Assembly: GCA_004376375.1 (NCBI GenBank)
Contig: SOJX01000023.1
Coordinates: 100,013-139,246, forward strand
Direction: 5' to 3'
Source of the DNA: Planctomycetota bacterium
GTDB taxonomy: Bacteria > Planctomycetota > E44-bin39
Length of the DNA stretch: 39,234 nucleotides
Shown here piece by piece: positions 7,798 to 16,654 of the stretch. A program made the position numbers and the translations under genes. Below the pieces are notes generated by a model. The model searched no databases. It had not been told where the DNA came from and worked only from the letters and a program-made list of their open reading frames with translations. The stretch's first letter is position 1, and each line of letters begins with the position of its first letter.

Positions 7798-10647
7798 ATG
7801 CAACAGGTTATCACGCTCACGGTCAACGGCGAGGAACACTCGCTCGCCGTAAAACCGAACCAGACGCTCCGCGACGTCCTCCGGAACGACCTCGGTCTCA
7901 CCGGAACCAAGCGCGGCTGCGACGTCGGCGCCTGCGGCGCGTGCACGGTAATCCTCGACGGCGAGCCAGTCGCATCGTGCCTTCTGCTCGCCGTCCTCTG
8001 CCACGGAAAATCGGTCGAGACGATCGAGGGCCTCGAGAAAAACGGAAAGCTCCATCCCGTCCAGAAGGCGTTCATCAACCACGGCGCAATCCAGTGCGGT
8101 TTCTGCACGCCGGGCATGATCGTGGGCGCAAAAGCGCTTGTCGACCGAAACCCCGACCCGAGCGACGACGAGATAAAAGAGGCGCTCGGCGGCAACCTCT
8201 GCCGCTGCACGGGATACACGAAAATAATGGAAGCCATACGCAACTGGAAGCGCTACGTCGACACCGACGAGCCGCCCGTACATGACTACGACCTCGATAA
8301 ACACGAAACCGTCGGCCGCTCGATGCCGCGCGTCGATGCATACGACAAAGCAACCGGCAAGGCAAAATACATTGAAGACTACGGTTTTCAGAACATGCTT
8401 GTCGGCAAAATCCTGACAAGCACGATCCCGCACGGCATTATCAAAAAGATCGACACCTCGCAGGCGGAAAAGCTGCCCGGCGTGGCAGCGGTTATCACGG
8501 GCAAAGACGTGCCCGACCGGATGTACGGCGTCTCCCCCGCCCGTTATGACGAGTTCGTCCTGGCAAAGGACAAGGTGCGTTACATCGGCGACGAGGTCGC
8601 GGCCGTCGCGGCCGTCGACTTGGAAACTGCCGAGAAGGCGCTGGAGCTGATAAAAGTTACTTACAAACAACTTCCGGCCGTCTTCAACCCGGCGGACGCT
8701 GTAAAGAACGGAGCGCCCCAGCTCCACGAGCGCTACAAGAACAATATCAACACCCGCGTCAACCATCACTTCGGAAACGTCGAGCAGGGCTTTCTCGAGG
8801 CCGACCATATACGCGAGGAAGTTTTCGTCGGCAACCACGTCTACCAGTCGCCGATGGAGCCGCACGGCGCTATCGCGTACTGGGAAGGCGACGGAACGCT
8901 CGTCCTTTACTCGTCGACCCAGGTGCCGCACTACCTCCACTACATGATGGCGAACGTTCTCGACATCCCGCTCGGCTCTATCCGCATTATCCGTCCGACG
9001 GTCGGCGGCGGTTTCGGCGGCAAGGCAGAGACCACACCGCTTGACCTGTGTGCGACGATTCTTTCCAAAAAAACCGGCCGGCCCGTGAAGATGATGTACA
9101 CGCGCAAGGAAATGTTCCAGCACGGCCGCGGACGCCATAAACAGTACATGAAAATGAAAATCGGCGTAAAGAACGACGGGCAAATTACGGCCTTCGACTA
9201 TACGAACTACCTCGACGGAGGAGCCTACAGCTCCTTCGGCGTTATCACCGCCTACTACGCGGGCAGCATGCTGCCGACGTCGTACAGGTTTCCGAACTAT
9301 AAATACGACGGCTACCGCGTGATGACGAACAAGCCGGCCTGCGGCGCCATGCGCGGACACGGCGTGCCGCAGCCGAGGTTCGCGCTCGAATGCCTGCTCA
9401 ACATGCTCGCCGAAGACATCGGCGTCGACCCGTTCGAAATCCGAAAAATTAACGGCATGGACCCGGACACGCGGACGATAAACGACCTCGATATCCGCTC
9501 GTGCGAGTTCAAGGCGACGATTGACGCGGTACGCAAGGCATCGGGTTGGGACGAGAAATACGGGAAGCTGCCGCCGGGAAAAGGCATCGGGCTCGGCACG
9601 GGCGGCTTCGTCTCGGGCGCGGGATACGCGATCTACCGCGGACAGGTACAGCAGGCTTCGCAGAAACCGCGCGAGCACACGTTTATAAAGAAAGCTGTCT
9701 TCCCGCACGCGAACGCGGTCGTCAAAGTCACCGAGGACGGAACGGCGGCCGTGCTTTTCATCGGCGCGGCCGAAATCGGCCAGGGCTCGAGCACGGTGCT
9801 TACGCAGTGCTGCGCGGAAGGGCTCGGCATTCACCCGTCCCGCGTACGCATCCGCGCGGAAGATTCCGACATCAGCCCGATAGACCTCGGCGCGTATTCG
9901 TCCCGCGTTACGCTGATGGGCGGCAACGCGTCCATGCGCGCGGGAAAGGACGTGCTCGAAAAACTTCTCCCGATCGCGGCCGAGATGCTGAACACGGTGA
10001 CGGGCGAGCTCGAAGCGAAGAGCGGCCGCATATACGTCAAGTCCGACCCGGAGAAATATGCCGACTGGGCCGAGTGCGCGCGGATTTATTTCAACAACAA
10101 CGGACCGCTCGTCGGCACGGGGTGGTACAAACCGCCGGAAGGACTCGGCGGCGACTACAAGGGCGCGGCCGTCGGCACAAGCCCGGCCTATTCGTTCGGC
10201 TCGTCCGTGTGCGAGCTTTCCGTCGACCTCGAGACCGGCAAGGTCGATATCCAAAAATTCACCGACTACCACGACTGCGGCACGCCGATAAACCCGATGG
10301 CCGTCCACGGACAGGTCGAGGGCGCGATAGTGATGGGCGCGGGCGAGACGATTATGGAAGACGTCGTCTACAACAGCCGCGGCGAAATCGTCAACCCCAA
10401 CCTGCACGAATATTTAATCATGACGATAAAGGACGCGCCCGAAATCTTCAGCGGTCTCGTCGACTCCTACGAGCCCGAAGGCCCGTACGGCGCGAAAGAG
10501 ATCGGCGAAGGCTCGTCCCTCCCCGTCCTCGGCGCCGTCGCCCACGCGATAAAAAATGCCACCGGCATCTGGTTCACCGAACTCCCCATAACGCCGGAAA
10601 AAATCCTGAAAGCACTGAAAAAGAAAAAGGCAGCAGTTAAGGAGTGA
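7798..10647 (+). CDS. molybdenum hydroxylase, fused [2Fe-2S] and molybdopterin subunits
   Basis: A 949-residue fusion of the small and large subunits of a xanthine dehydrogenase/aldehyde oxidoreductase family enzyme. Residues 1-~155 carry a plant-type [2Fe-2S] site (C41, C46, C49, C61) and the second site (C100, C103, C135, C137). After a ~25-residue linker comes the molybdenum-binding part with PTVGGGFGGKAETT (around 400-413), KPACGAMRGHG, and the C-terminal GPYGAKEIGEGSSLP, where E904 is the likely catalytic glutamate. Fusion without an attached FAD domain resembles the Desulfovibrio aldehyde oxidoreductase layout, but here a separate FAD subunit is encoded at 6231. The PYGAKE form is also seen in the hydroxybenzoyl-CoA reductase branch, so substrate is open. 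The nearby Liv-type importer may supply it. Its last codons contain the ribosome site of the following island gene. Confidence 0.92.
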   Translation: MQQVITLTVNGEEHSLAVKPNQTLRDVLRNDLGLTGTKRGCDVGACGACTVILDGEPVASCLLLAVLCHGKSVETIEGLEKNGKLHPVQKAFINHGAIQCGFCTPGMIVGAKALVDRNPDPSDDEIKEALGGNLCRCTGYTKIMEAIRNWKRYVDTDEPPVHDYDLDKHETVGRSMPRVDAYDKATGKAKYIEDYGFQNMLVGKILTSTIPHGIIKKIDTSQAEKLPGVAAVITGKDVPDRMYGVSPARYDEFVLAKDKVRYIGDEVAAVAAVDLETAEKALELIKVTYKQLPAVFNPADAVKNGAPQLHERYKNNINTRVNHHFGNVEQGFLEADHIREEVFVGNHVYQSPMEPHGAIAYWEGDGTLVLYSSTQVPHYLHYMMANVLDIPLGSIRIIRPTVGGGFGGKAETTPLDLCATILSKKTGRPVKMMYTRKEMFQHGRGRHKQYMKMKIGVKNDGQITAFDYTNYLDGGAYSSFGVITAYYAGSMLPTSYRFPNYKYDGYRVMTNKPACGAMRGHGVPQPRFALECLLNMLAEDIGVDPFEIRKINGMDPDTRTINDLDIRSCEFKATIDAVRKASGWDEKYGKLPPGKGIGLGTGGFVSGAGYAIYRGQVQQASQKPREHTFIKKAVFPHANAVVKVTEDGTAAVLFIGAAEIGQGSSTVLTQCCAEGLGIHPSRVRIRAEDSDISPIDLGAYSSRVTLMGGNASMRAGKDVLEKLLPIAAEMLNTVTGELEAKSGRIYVKSDPEKYADWAECARIYFNNNGPLVGTGWYKPPEGLGGDYKGAAVGTSPAYSFGSSVCELSVDLETGKVDIQKFTDYHDCGTPINPMAVHGQVEGAIVMGAGETIMEDVVYNSRGEIVNPNLHEYLIMTIKDAPEIFSGLVDSYEPEGPYGAKEIGEGSSLPVLGAVAHAIKNATGIWFTELPITPEKILKALKKKKAAVKE

Positions 10648-10651
10648 TATT

Positions 10652-11503
10652 GTGCCTTCATTTTCACAACGGCATGGGTACGAGCCAATAAAGAACATAA
10701 TCCAAATTGACTCAATGAATCAAGAGTTGAAAACAGGTCTTTGGAATTGTTTCTTCAAGTTATTTTGGAATGACCCCATACAATCAGGCGGCGGACGAAC
10801 AAAACAACAATATTCACTTGGAACAAGTTTATGGGAAGACTTCTTCAAATTAGAATTAGACACCTGTCCAGGCGGAGGAAATTTATTTAGAGAAATAAAA
10901 AACAGTTTCGCTTCCTTTTCTTGGAATAGAGTTTATGATTTTCTTGAATTTGTAATACCGGTATTTTTGAACAGCGCAAGCCGCGATAAATTCATTAATG
11001 GCTGCAATAGAGTACTAGAAAGAGAAAATTCGGCCTACCGTTTTATCGGAAACCAAATAACTCCCATATCAGATGATGCTGAAATTAATACAATTGAAGA
11101 AGGGCTATCAATTTCACAAAAAGGTGCAAGAAATCACTTAGGTCGTTCGCTTGAATTGTTATCAGACAGAGAGAACCCAGATTACAGAAACTCTATAAAA
11201 GAATCTATAAGCGCTGTTGAATCAATATGCCAAATAATTGCCAATGACAAAAACGCAACATTGGGGAAGGCACTTAAAGTCGTTGAAGATAGAATACCAA
11301 TTCATGGTGCTTTGAAAAGCGCCTTCGATAAATTATATGGTTACACCAGTGATGAGAATGGAATACGTCACGCATTGCTAGATGAAAGCACTAGTGAATT
11401 TGAAGATGCAAAATTCATGTTAGTTTCTTGCTCTGCTTTTATAAATTATCTTGTGGCGAAATGCGCAAAAACAGGGATTACTTTAGACTCAAAACCTCAA
11501 TAA
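10652..11503 (+). CDS. AbiJ-NTD4/HEPN-like protein, probable abortive-infection effector
   Basis: A 283-residue protein. Its N-terminus, FSQRHGYEPIKNIIQIDSM followed by NQELKTGLWNCFFKLFW, matches the AbiJ N-terminal domain 4 pattern as I know it (FSERYGYKP..IQ.ESMD..LRN.LWN). The C-terminal half is helical and ends with GIRHALLDESTSEFEDAKFM then LVSCSAFINYLVAK, typical of HEPN-like C-termini that accompany this domain. Relatives are found in phage-defence loci and are thought to act as toxins or RNases. A clear Rx4-6H catalytic motif is not visible, so activity is uncertain. GTG at 10652 is fixed by AAGGAG at 10639-10644, which lies inside the hydroxylase gene. Codon use is strikingly AT-rich relative to flanking genes. 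The next gene begins 10 bases after the stop, implying a two-gene unit. Confidence 0.72.
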   Translation: MPSFSQRHGYEPIKNIIQIDSMNQELKTGLWNCFFKLFWNDPIQSGGGRTKQQYSLGTSLWEDFFKLELDTCPGGGNLFREIKNSFASFSWNRVYDFLEFVIPVFLNSASRDKFINGCNRVLERENSAYRFIGNQITPISDDAEINTIEEGLSISQKGARNHLGRSLELLSDRENPDYRNSIKESISAVESICQIIANDKNATLGKALKVVEDRIPIHGALKSAFDKLYGYTSDENGIRHALLDESTSEFEDAKFMLVSCSAFINYLVAKCAKTGITLDSKPQ

Positions 11504-11513
11504 GGAAGAAATA

Positions 11514-12332
11514 ATGGCAAAGATTACCGATACCAAAATGAATCTGTCGGAGATATTTAACAGATATTCTGAATCCTTTCTTGCTGTAGCAAAACTTCAG
11601 AGAGAAAGCACGGACGACCCAAATGCCAAAGGATTCGGATTAGAGGAATTTGTCAGACGCGAATTGGAAAGTTTTCTGGGAACACAATTCTCTATTATTC
11701 CGCAAGCTACTCTTATCACAAAACATGGTGACCGATCTAACAAGATTGATATCACAATTGCAGATAAATCACTCATTCCTCACTTCCCTGTATCTCTTGG
11801 GGAAAGATATATCCCCGTCGAAGCTGTATCGGCAACAATTGAAATAACACAGGAATACTATCCAGATAAATTAAAAAATGACATTACGAGACATGCGATT
11901 GTAGGAGAATTGAGACAGAAGAATAAGATTGGGCCAAGTGTAAAAGTTAACGATTCCGACGAAAATCTAATAGTAGTGCCAAGAAGTTATTGCATATCGA
12001 TATCATGGAAAGGTTCTAATTCTAATGAAGAAATAGCGAGAAAAATACCGGAAATTCTCAAAGAAATTATTAGCGATCATAGATTTGCGAACTTACATGG
12101 TCTGTTTATCATTGATATTGGTTATTTTATTAAAACTAATGCGGGTTATGTTTGCTTCAAGGACGCACCTGCATTTTGGATGTTTATGCATATTGCAGAT
12201 GGAATTGTTACATTATTGCCCGAAAGTATTGCCAGAGATCACGCTAAAGCAGTAATAAGGTCTTACATGGAGGCTTTTCCAGATATCGCCAAAGTTATAA
12301 TACCAACGAAAGCCGATAATGAAAAACAATAG
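11514..12332 (+). CDS. DUF6602-like protein, putative PD-(D/E)XK nuclease fold
   Basis: A 272-residue AT-rich protein. Residues ~40-125 fit the DUF6602 pattern as I remember it: an acidic helix GFGLEEFVRRELESFLG, a strand with NKIDITIADK (D79), then YIPVEAVSATIEITQEYYPD (E110). This is the D...ExK arrangement of PD-(D/E)XK nucleases, but the lysine position is threonine (T112), so catalysis may be lost or the lysine supplied elsewhere. The C-terminal half (RFANLHGLFIIDIGYF, then FWMFMHIADGIVTLLP) is a mixed alpha/beta region also seen in such proteins. AAGGAAGAAAT precedes the ATG. It follows the AbiJ-NTD4 gene by 10 bases and overlaps the peptidase gene by 14. Partnering with an AbiJ-type gene in an AT-rich island makes a defence role the leading idea; an antitoxin or sensor role is equally possible. 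Confidence 0.65.
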   Translation: MAKITDTKMNLSEIFNRYSESFLAVAKLQRESTDDPNAKGFGLEEFVRRELESFLGTQFSIIPQATLITKHGDRSNKIDITIADKSLIPHFPVSLGERYIPVEAVSATIEITQEYYPDKLKNDITRHAIVGELRQKNKIGPSVKVNDSDENLIVVPRSYCISISWKGSNSNEEIARKIPEILKEIISDHRFANLHGLFIIDIGYFIKTNAGYVCFKDAPAFWMFMHIADGIVTLLPESIARDHAKAVIRSYMEAFPDIAKVIIPTKADNEKQ

Positions 12333-14376
12333 AAAAATAACCTACCCCGAGGCGATGGAAGGCGACGTCGTCGACGACTACCACGGCACGAAGGTCGCCG
12401 ACCCGTACCGCTGGATGGAAGACGCGGGCGCGCCCGAGACTATCGCGTGGGTCGAGAAGCAGAACGCAATCACGAAAGAGTTCCTCGACACCGCGGAGCG
12501 GGAAAAGATAAAGGAGCAGTTGACCAAACTCTGGGACTACCCGAAATATTCGGCGCCGTTCAGGAAAGGCGGACGGTACTTCTTCTTTAAAAACGACGGC
12601 CTCCAGAACCAGCCGGTCATGTACGTACAGGATACGCTCGGAAGCGAGCCGAAAGTCGTTCTCGACCCCAACACCTTTTCCGAAGACGGGACGGTCGCGC
12701 TGGGTGAGTTTTCAATCACGGAGGACGCGAAATATATCGGGTACGGAACTTCCAGCGGCGGCACGGACTGGCTCGAATTCCGCATACGCGAAGTCGACAC
12801 CGGCAAAGAGCTCGACGACAGGATTGTTAATGTCCGCTTTACAAACCTTGCGTGGAAGCACGACAACAGCGGTTTCTACTACACCCGCTTCCCCGACCCG
12901 GCGACGGTCAAGCCCGGCGAATCGACGCTCGACAGCAAGGTATACTACCACGCACTCGGCACGGCGCAGGAAGAAGACGTCCTCGTCTACGAGCGCCCGG
13001 ACAACAGGCGGCTCGGCTTCGGCGTCAGCATCACGGACGACGGGAAATATCTCGTCCTGAACGTCTGGCAGGGAACCGACAACAACAACTACCTGTATTA
13101 CCGCGAAGTCGAATCCGACGGGGATTTCACAAGACTGCTCGACGACTTCGACGCGATGTACGCCTTTATCGACAATATCGGAAGCACCTTCTACATCCAG
13201 ACCGACAAGGATGCGCCGCGCGGACGCGTGATTGCAATCGACCTCGAGAACCCGGAGCCTGAAAACTGGAAAACGATAATACCGGAATGCGACGACTCGC
13301 TCCACTTCGTCAGAATGGTTAACGACAAAATCGTCGTCGTATACATGCACCACGCCCACCACAGGCTCAAGACGTTCGAAAAAGACGGCACACCCGCCGG
13401 TGAAATAAAACTCCCCTCAATCGGCTCGGTAATGGAAATAACGGGCAACCGGAAAGACAGGGAAGCGTTTATCAGTTTCATCACTTTTACACACCCGGCG
13501 ACAATTTTCAGGTACGATCTCGAGACTTCCATCTTCCTGACATACCGGGACGCGGAAATAGACCTGGACCCTTCAGCATATGAAACCAAACAGGTTTTTG
13601 CAGCGTCGAAGGATGGGACGAAAGTTCCGATCTTTATTTCTTACAGAAAAGGGATAAAACTCGACGGCTCGAACCCGGTCCAGCTTTACGGCTACGGCGG
13701 TTTCGGCGTCTCGAGAACGCCGGACTTTGCGATACCGCGCCCGGTCTGGCTCGATGCGGGCGGAATCTTCGCGCAGGCGATTCTCCGCGGCGGAAAGGAA
13801 TACGGCGAGGAATGGCACAAGGCCGGGATGCTCGAGAAAAAGCAGAACGTCTTCGACGATTTCATCGCCGCGGCCGAGTGGCTGATTGAAAACAAATATA
13901 CGTCAAGGGAAAAGCTGGCAATCCGGGGCGGCTCCAACGGCGGCCTGCTCGTCACCGCCTGCATGACACAGCGGCCCGACCTTTACGGCGCAGTAATCTG
14001 CGGCGTGCCCGTTATCGATATGCTGCGCTACCACAAGTATACGATTGGAAAATTCTGGGTCGGCGAGTACGGCAACGCGGAGGAAAATCCTGAACATTTC
14101 GAATTCATGTACAAATACTCACCGCTGCATAACGTAAAAGACGGCGAGACCTACCCGCCCATGCTTATCATGAGCGCGGACACCGACGACCGCGTCGCGC
14201 CCGCGCACGCAAAAAAATTCGCGGCCACCATCCAGAAAGCGGATTCGGGCAAAAACCCGCTCCTCTTAAGGATTGAAATGAAGGCCGGCCACGGCCACGG
14301 CAAACCGACGGGAAAACTAATCGAAGAATCATCCGACGTGATAGCATTTCTGTTTCGGATTTTTAAAATGCATTAA
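12319..14376 (+). CDS. prolyl oligopeptidase, family S9A
   Basis: A 685-residue serine peptidase that cleaves short peptides after proline. The N-terminus EGDVVDDYHGTKVADPYRWM is the family hallmark, followed by the beta-propeller, which gates access, and the alpha/beta-hydrolase domain. The catalytic serine is S539 in RGGSNGGLL; the acid lies in DTDDRV (621-626); the histidine is H658 in AGHGHG. No signal peptide is visible, so a cytoplasmic location is expected. The start overlaps the preceding AT-rich gene by 14 bases and has no good ribosome site of its own. The first six residues (MKNNRK) are AT-rich like the island, while the propeller begins right after. This suggests the native upstream sequence was displaced. 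All catalytic elements are intact. Confidence 0.93.
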   Translation: MKNNRKITYPEAMEGDVVDDYHGTKVADPYRWMEDAGAPETIAWVEKQNAITKEFLDTAEREKIKEQLTKLWDYPKYSAPFRKGGRYFFFKNDGLQNQPVMYVQDTLGSEPKVVLDPNTFSEDGTVALGEFSITEDAKYIGYGTSSGGTDWLEFRIREVDTGKELDDRIVNVRFTNLAWKHDNSGFYYTRFPDPATVKPGESTLDSKVYYHALGTAQEEDVLVYERPDNRRLGFGVSITDDGKYLVLNVWQGTDNNNYLYYREVESDGDFTRLLDDFDAMYAFIDNIGSTFYIQTDKDAPRGRVIAIDLENPEPENWKTIIPECDDSLHFVRMVNDKIVVVYMHHAHHRLKTFEKDGTPAGEIKLPSIGSVMEITGNRKDREAFISFITFTHPATIFRYDLETSIFLTYRDAEIDLDPSAYETKQVFAASKDGTKVPIFISYRKGIKLDGSNPVQLYGYGGFGVSRTPDFAIPRPVWLDAGGIFAQAILRGGKEYGEEWHKAGMLEKKQNVFDDFIAAAEWLIENKYTSREKLAIRGGSNGGLLVTACMTQRPDLYGAVICGVPVIDMLRYHKYTIGKFWVGEYGNAEENPEHFEFMYKYSPLHNVKDGETYPPMLIMSADTDDRVAPAHAKKFAATIQKADSGKNPLLLRIEMKAGHGHGKPTGKLIEESSDVIAFLFRIFKMH

Positions 14377-14380
14377 ACTT

Positions 14381-14418
14381 TGTAGGGGCAAAGAACACGC
14401 GCGCGCTGTGCCCCTACA
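14381..14418. repeat. TGTAGGGGC-end palindromic element, copy 1
   Basis: Ten-base perfect inverted ends TGTAGGGGCA and TGCCCCTACA enclose an 18-base core rich in CG dinucleotides. It sits between two converging genes, four bases after the peptidase stop and three bases before the lipoprotein stop. It could fold on either strand and act as a two-way terminator, but no T-run follows. Confidence 0.85.
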
Positions 14419-14421
14419 GGA

Positions 14422-14835
14422 TTATTCCGCCAGGAGTTCCAGAAAATCCCGGACAGCCTTGGTGTCCAGCTTTTTTTTCGAAAGATAAAATTCCTCGTCC
14501 GTGTCCACGATGGCGTCGCCGTTGTTGAAGATTTCGATTTTATGCGTCAGGCCGCTGGCAAAATGCAGCTTGCCCTTGAACATGAAGTCGAGGGACGGGT
14601 TCTCATCTTTTGAATAACCGAAAAACGGCTTCTTGAGTTCGGCTTTTTCCAGCTCGAGGCGAAAGACATTGACGAGCGCCTCATTACTTGTATCGACCCG
14701 GACAGGTCTGGTTACGCCTTCGCCCCCCCACGGCTTGAAATAGCGCCCCTCGATGCGCGACAGGCTCTCCAGGTTGAGAGTGCAGCCGCAGCCCATAAGA
14801 GCGACCAGGGCAATGCCGATGAATTGAGCTTTCAT
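14422..14835 (-). CDS. small lipoprotein of unknown function
   Basis: A 137-residue protein with a lipoprotein signal: MKAQFIGIALVALMGCGC, with the lipidated cysteine probably C16 (L-M-G-C). The mature part has an extended segment with SRIEGRYFKPWGGEGVTRPV, a helix of the form VNVFRLELEKAELKKP, then beta strands (LDFMFKGKLHFAS, THKIEIFNNGDAIVD) and a C-terminal helix. No family recognised. A GGAGAG ribosome site lies eight bases before the ATG. It is downstream of purH on the same strand but separated from it by a 36-base perfect palindrome, so co-transcription is uncertain. Confidence 0.75.
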   Translation of the reverse strand: MKAQFIGIALVALMGCGCTLNLESLSRIEGRYFKPWGGEGVTRPVRVDTSNEALVNVFRLELEKAELKKPFFGYSKDENPSLDFMFKGKLHFASGLTHKIEIFNNGDAIVDTDEEFYLSKKKLDTKAVRDFLELLAE

Positions 14836-14854
14836 CTATACTCTCCGAAATCAA

Positions 14855-14890
14855 ATATGTAGGGGCGCAGCATGCTGCGCCCCTACATAT
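14855..14890. repeat. 36-base perfect palindrome with TGTAGGGGC ends, copy 2
   Basis: Perfect palindrome over its full 36 bases, centred on CATG at 14871-14874, with ATATGTAGGGGC at one end and its complement at the other. The core is GCAGCATGCTGC. Its last base is the final base of the purH stop codon on the minus strand, and it lies 19 bases upstream of the lipoprotein start. Confidence 0.92.
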
Positions 14891-16611
14891 TAATGATAAA
14901 ACTTCCTGACGCCGGTGTGGACCATTGCGATGCCGTGCTCGTCGGCGGCGGCGATGACTTCTTCGTCGCGCATCGAGCCGCCGGGCTGGATAACGTATTT
15001 GACGCCGGTGGAGGCCGCGTTGTCGAGCCCGTCGCGGAACGGGAACATGGCGTCGGAGACGAGGACGACGTTATCGGCTGCGAGCACGGACCTGACGTAC
15101 TCGTCCTTATTGCCGTCGAGTTTATTGTCCACGAACTCGCGCCCGATGTTGTCGGTCGCGCGCATGCCGGCCAGCATTACCGAATCCTTGCGGTTCGGCT
15201 GGCCGCACCCCATGCCGAGTACCTGGTATTTCCCCGGCTCGTATTCGCGGTAGATGCAGATCGCGTTCGACTTGACGTGCCGCACGTGCCGGAGCGCGAA
15301 CTCGTAAAGCCCCATCCTGTCCTTCGGCGGCTGTGCCTTCGTGACAATCCCGATAGTCAGTTTCTTGCCGGAGTTTTCGCACTCGGCCTCGAACGCGGGT
15401 TTGAAAAGCTCTTCCATGTTTTCGGTGAGGTAAAACTTCTCGTCCCGCACCTGGGTGAGCATACCGCCGGGGATCGCGCGGTAATCCATGTGGACGACTT
15501 CAGGTTTCGTCTCGATATGACCATACTCGAACAGGCGGAAATTGGCCTTCGACTTGCCGAGGCTTTTTATGTATTCAAGCGTTTCGCCGGAAATCGACGG
15601 GGCAAGCAGGACTTCGACGAACTTGTCTTTAAGGAACTCGGCCGTCTCTTTGTCGAACGGCCTGGTAACCGCGATGACCGAGCCGAACGCGCTCACGGGG
15701 TCGCCCTGCCAGCCGCGCTCAATCGCCTCGCGGAGCGTTTCGCCGGTCGCGTATCCGCACGGGTTGTTGTGCTTGATAATCGAGACAGCGGTAACATCCC
15801 CCTGCTCGAGCACGCTTCGTAGCGCGCTCTCCGCGTCGAGGTAATTATTGTATCCGAGCGAGCCGCCGTGAACCTGTTTCGCATGCGGCACGGTCGGCTC
15901 GACCACGGTCGGCGACTGAAAGAGCCAGCCTTTCTGATGCCAGTTCTCGGCGTAGCGACCGAGCTGCTGACCGTTCCTGTAATTCAGGCGGAGAACAGCC
16001 TCGTCCAGAATCCTGTGGGAAAAGAACTGGTCAATCGTCGAATCATAACTGGCAGTCTTTTTAAACGCTTCTACCGCGAGGCGCGCCCTTATTTTTTTCG
16101 TGACGCAGCCGTCGTGCTCCTTCATCTCCGCCATGATTTCTGCATACATCCCGGGATTGGTCACAACGGCGACATGGTAGTAGTTCTTCGCGGCCGCGCG
16201 CACCATGCACGGCCCGCCGATGTCGATGTTCTCAATAGCCGTGTCAGTAGTACACTCCGGGTCGCATGTTACTTTCTCGAACGGATACAGGTTGCAGACG
16301 ACCATGTCAATCTTCGGGACTCCGAGTTCCTTGGCCTGGGCAACGTGTTTGGCGTTGTCGCGTTTGTACAGGAGCGCGGACTCGTAGTTGAAAGAGAGTG
16401 TTTTCATGCGCCCGTCGAAGTAATCGTCGTGCTCGTTGCCGGTCACCTCGCGGATGGCGGTGACGCGGACGCCGTTCTCGAGGAGCAGTTTTCCGGTACC
16501 GCCGGTCGAAATTATGGTCACCCCCCGTTCCTGCATGAACTTCGCAAGCTCCACGATGCCGGACTTGTCCGAAACGCTCATCACGCAGGTCTCGATTTTC
16601 AGGTCGCTCAT
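14890..16611 (-). CDS. purH: bifunctional AICAR transformylase / IMP cyclohydrolase, divergent form
   Basis: Catalyses the last two steps of IMP synthesis. The N-terminal cyclohydrolase domain shows [48 protein letters not shown]; the transformylase domain shows [32 protein letters not shown], and the C-terminus [20 protein letters not shown] with [12 protein letters not shown] at 16611 is chosen because GGAGG lies eight bases upstream; longer open sequence upstream overlaps the promoter and has no ribosome site. The protein is 573 residues, longer than the usual ~510-530. The usual KTLHPxIHGGIL segment reads [16 protein letters not shown], and the conserved GIGAGQMSR-type segment reads [13 protein letters not shown]. 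It belongs to a divergent PurH branch, or has altered activity in one domain. Confidence 0.92.
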   Translation of the reverse strand: MSDLKIETCVMSVSDKSGIVELAKFMQERGVTIISTGGTGKLLLENGVRVTAIREVTGNEHDDYFDGRMKTLSFNYESALLYKRDNAKHVAQAKELGVPKIDMVVCNLYPFEKVTCDPECTTDTAIENIDIGGPCMVRAAAKNYYHVAVVTNPGMYAEIMAEMKEHDGCVTKKIRARLAVEAFKKTASYDSTIDQFFSHRILDEAVLRLNYRNGQQLGRYAENWHQKGWLFQSPTVVEPTVPHAKQVHGGSLGYNNYLDAESALRSVLEQGDVTAVSIIKHNNPCGYATGETLREAIERGWQGDPVSAFGSVIAVTRPFDKETAEFLKDKFVEVLLAPSISGETLEYIKSLGKSKANFRLFEYGHIETKPEVVHMDYRAIPGGMLTQVRDEKFYLTENMEELFKPAFEAECENSGKKLTIGIVTKAQPPKDRMGLYEFALRHVRHVKSNAICIYREYEPGKYQVLGMGCGQPNRKDSVMLAGMRATDNIGREFVDNKLDGNKDEYVRSVLAADNVVLVSDAMFPFRDGLDNAASTGVKYVIQPGGSMRDEEVIAAADEHGIAMVHTGVRKFYH

Positions 16612-16654
16612 CGATATGCCTCCGGTTTGACTTATTATCAGGAAGTGAAGCGAT

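Larger units (their letters stand above)
10639..12332. other. AT-rich two-gene island, candidate defence cassette
   Basis: Base composition changes abruptly here. A hand count gives 43 G/C in 60 bases at 10141-10200 but 18 in 60 at 11041-11100, and composition rises again after about 12335. The island holds two genes on the same strand and nothing else. The left edge is immediately after the hydroxylase stop; the right edge overlaps the first codons of the peptidase gene. No transposase, integrase or tRNA is present. A four-base GATA occurs at both edges (10646-10649 and 12315-12318). The composition and gene content indicate horizontal acquisition. Confidence 0.75.

Noticed and set aside
7777..10407. 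876-codon open frame on the minus strand
   Set aside because: It is antisense to the molybdenum hydroxylase gene, Arg/Val/Asp-rich with no family features, and is explained by high GC at third codon positions.
10652..11503. HEPN RNase catalytic Rx4-6H motif
   Set aside because: GIRHALLDES and GARNHLGRS were considered, but neither has arginine and histidine at the right spacing in a convincing helix.
14381..14418. insertion-sequence ends
   Set aside because: The five TGTAGGGGC elements are 30-62 bases long and carry no transposase; no IS is seen anywhere in the window.
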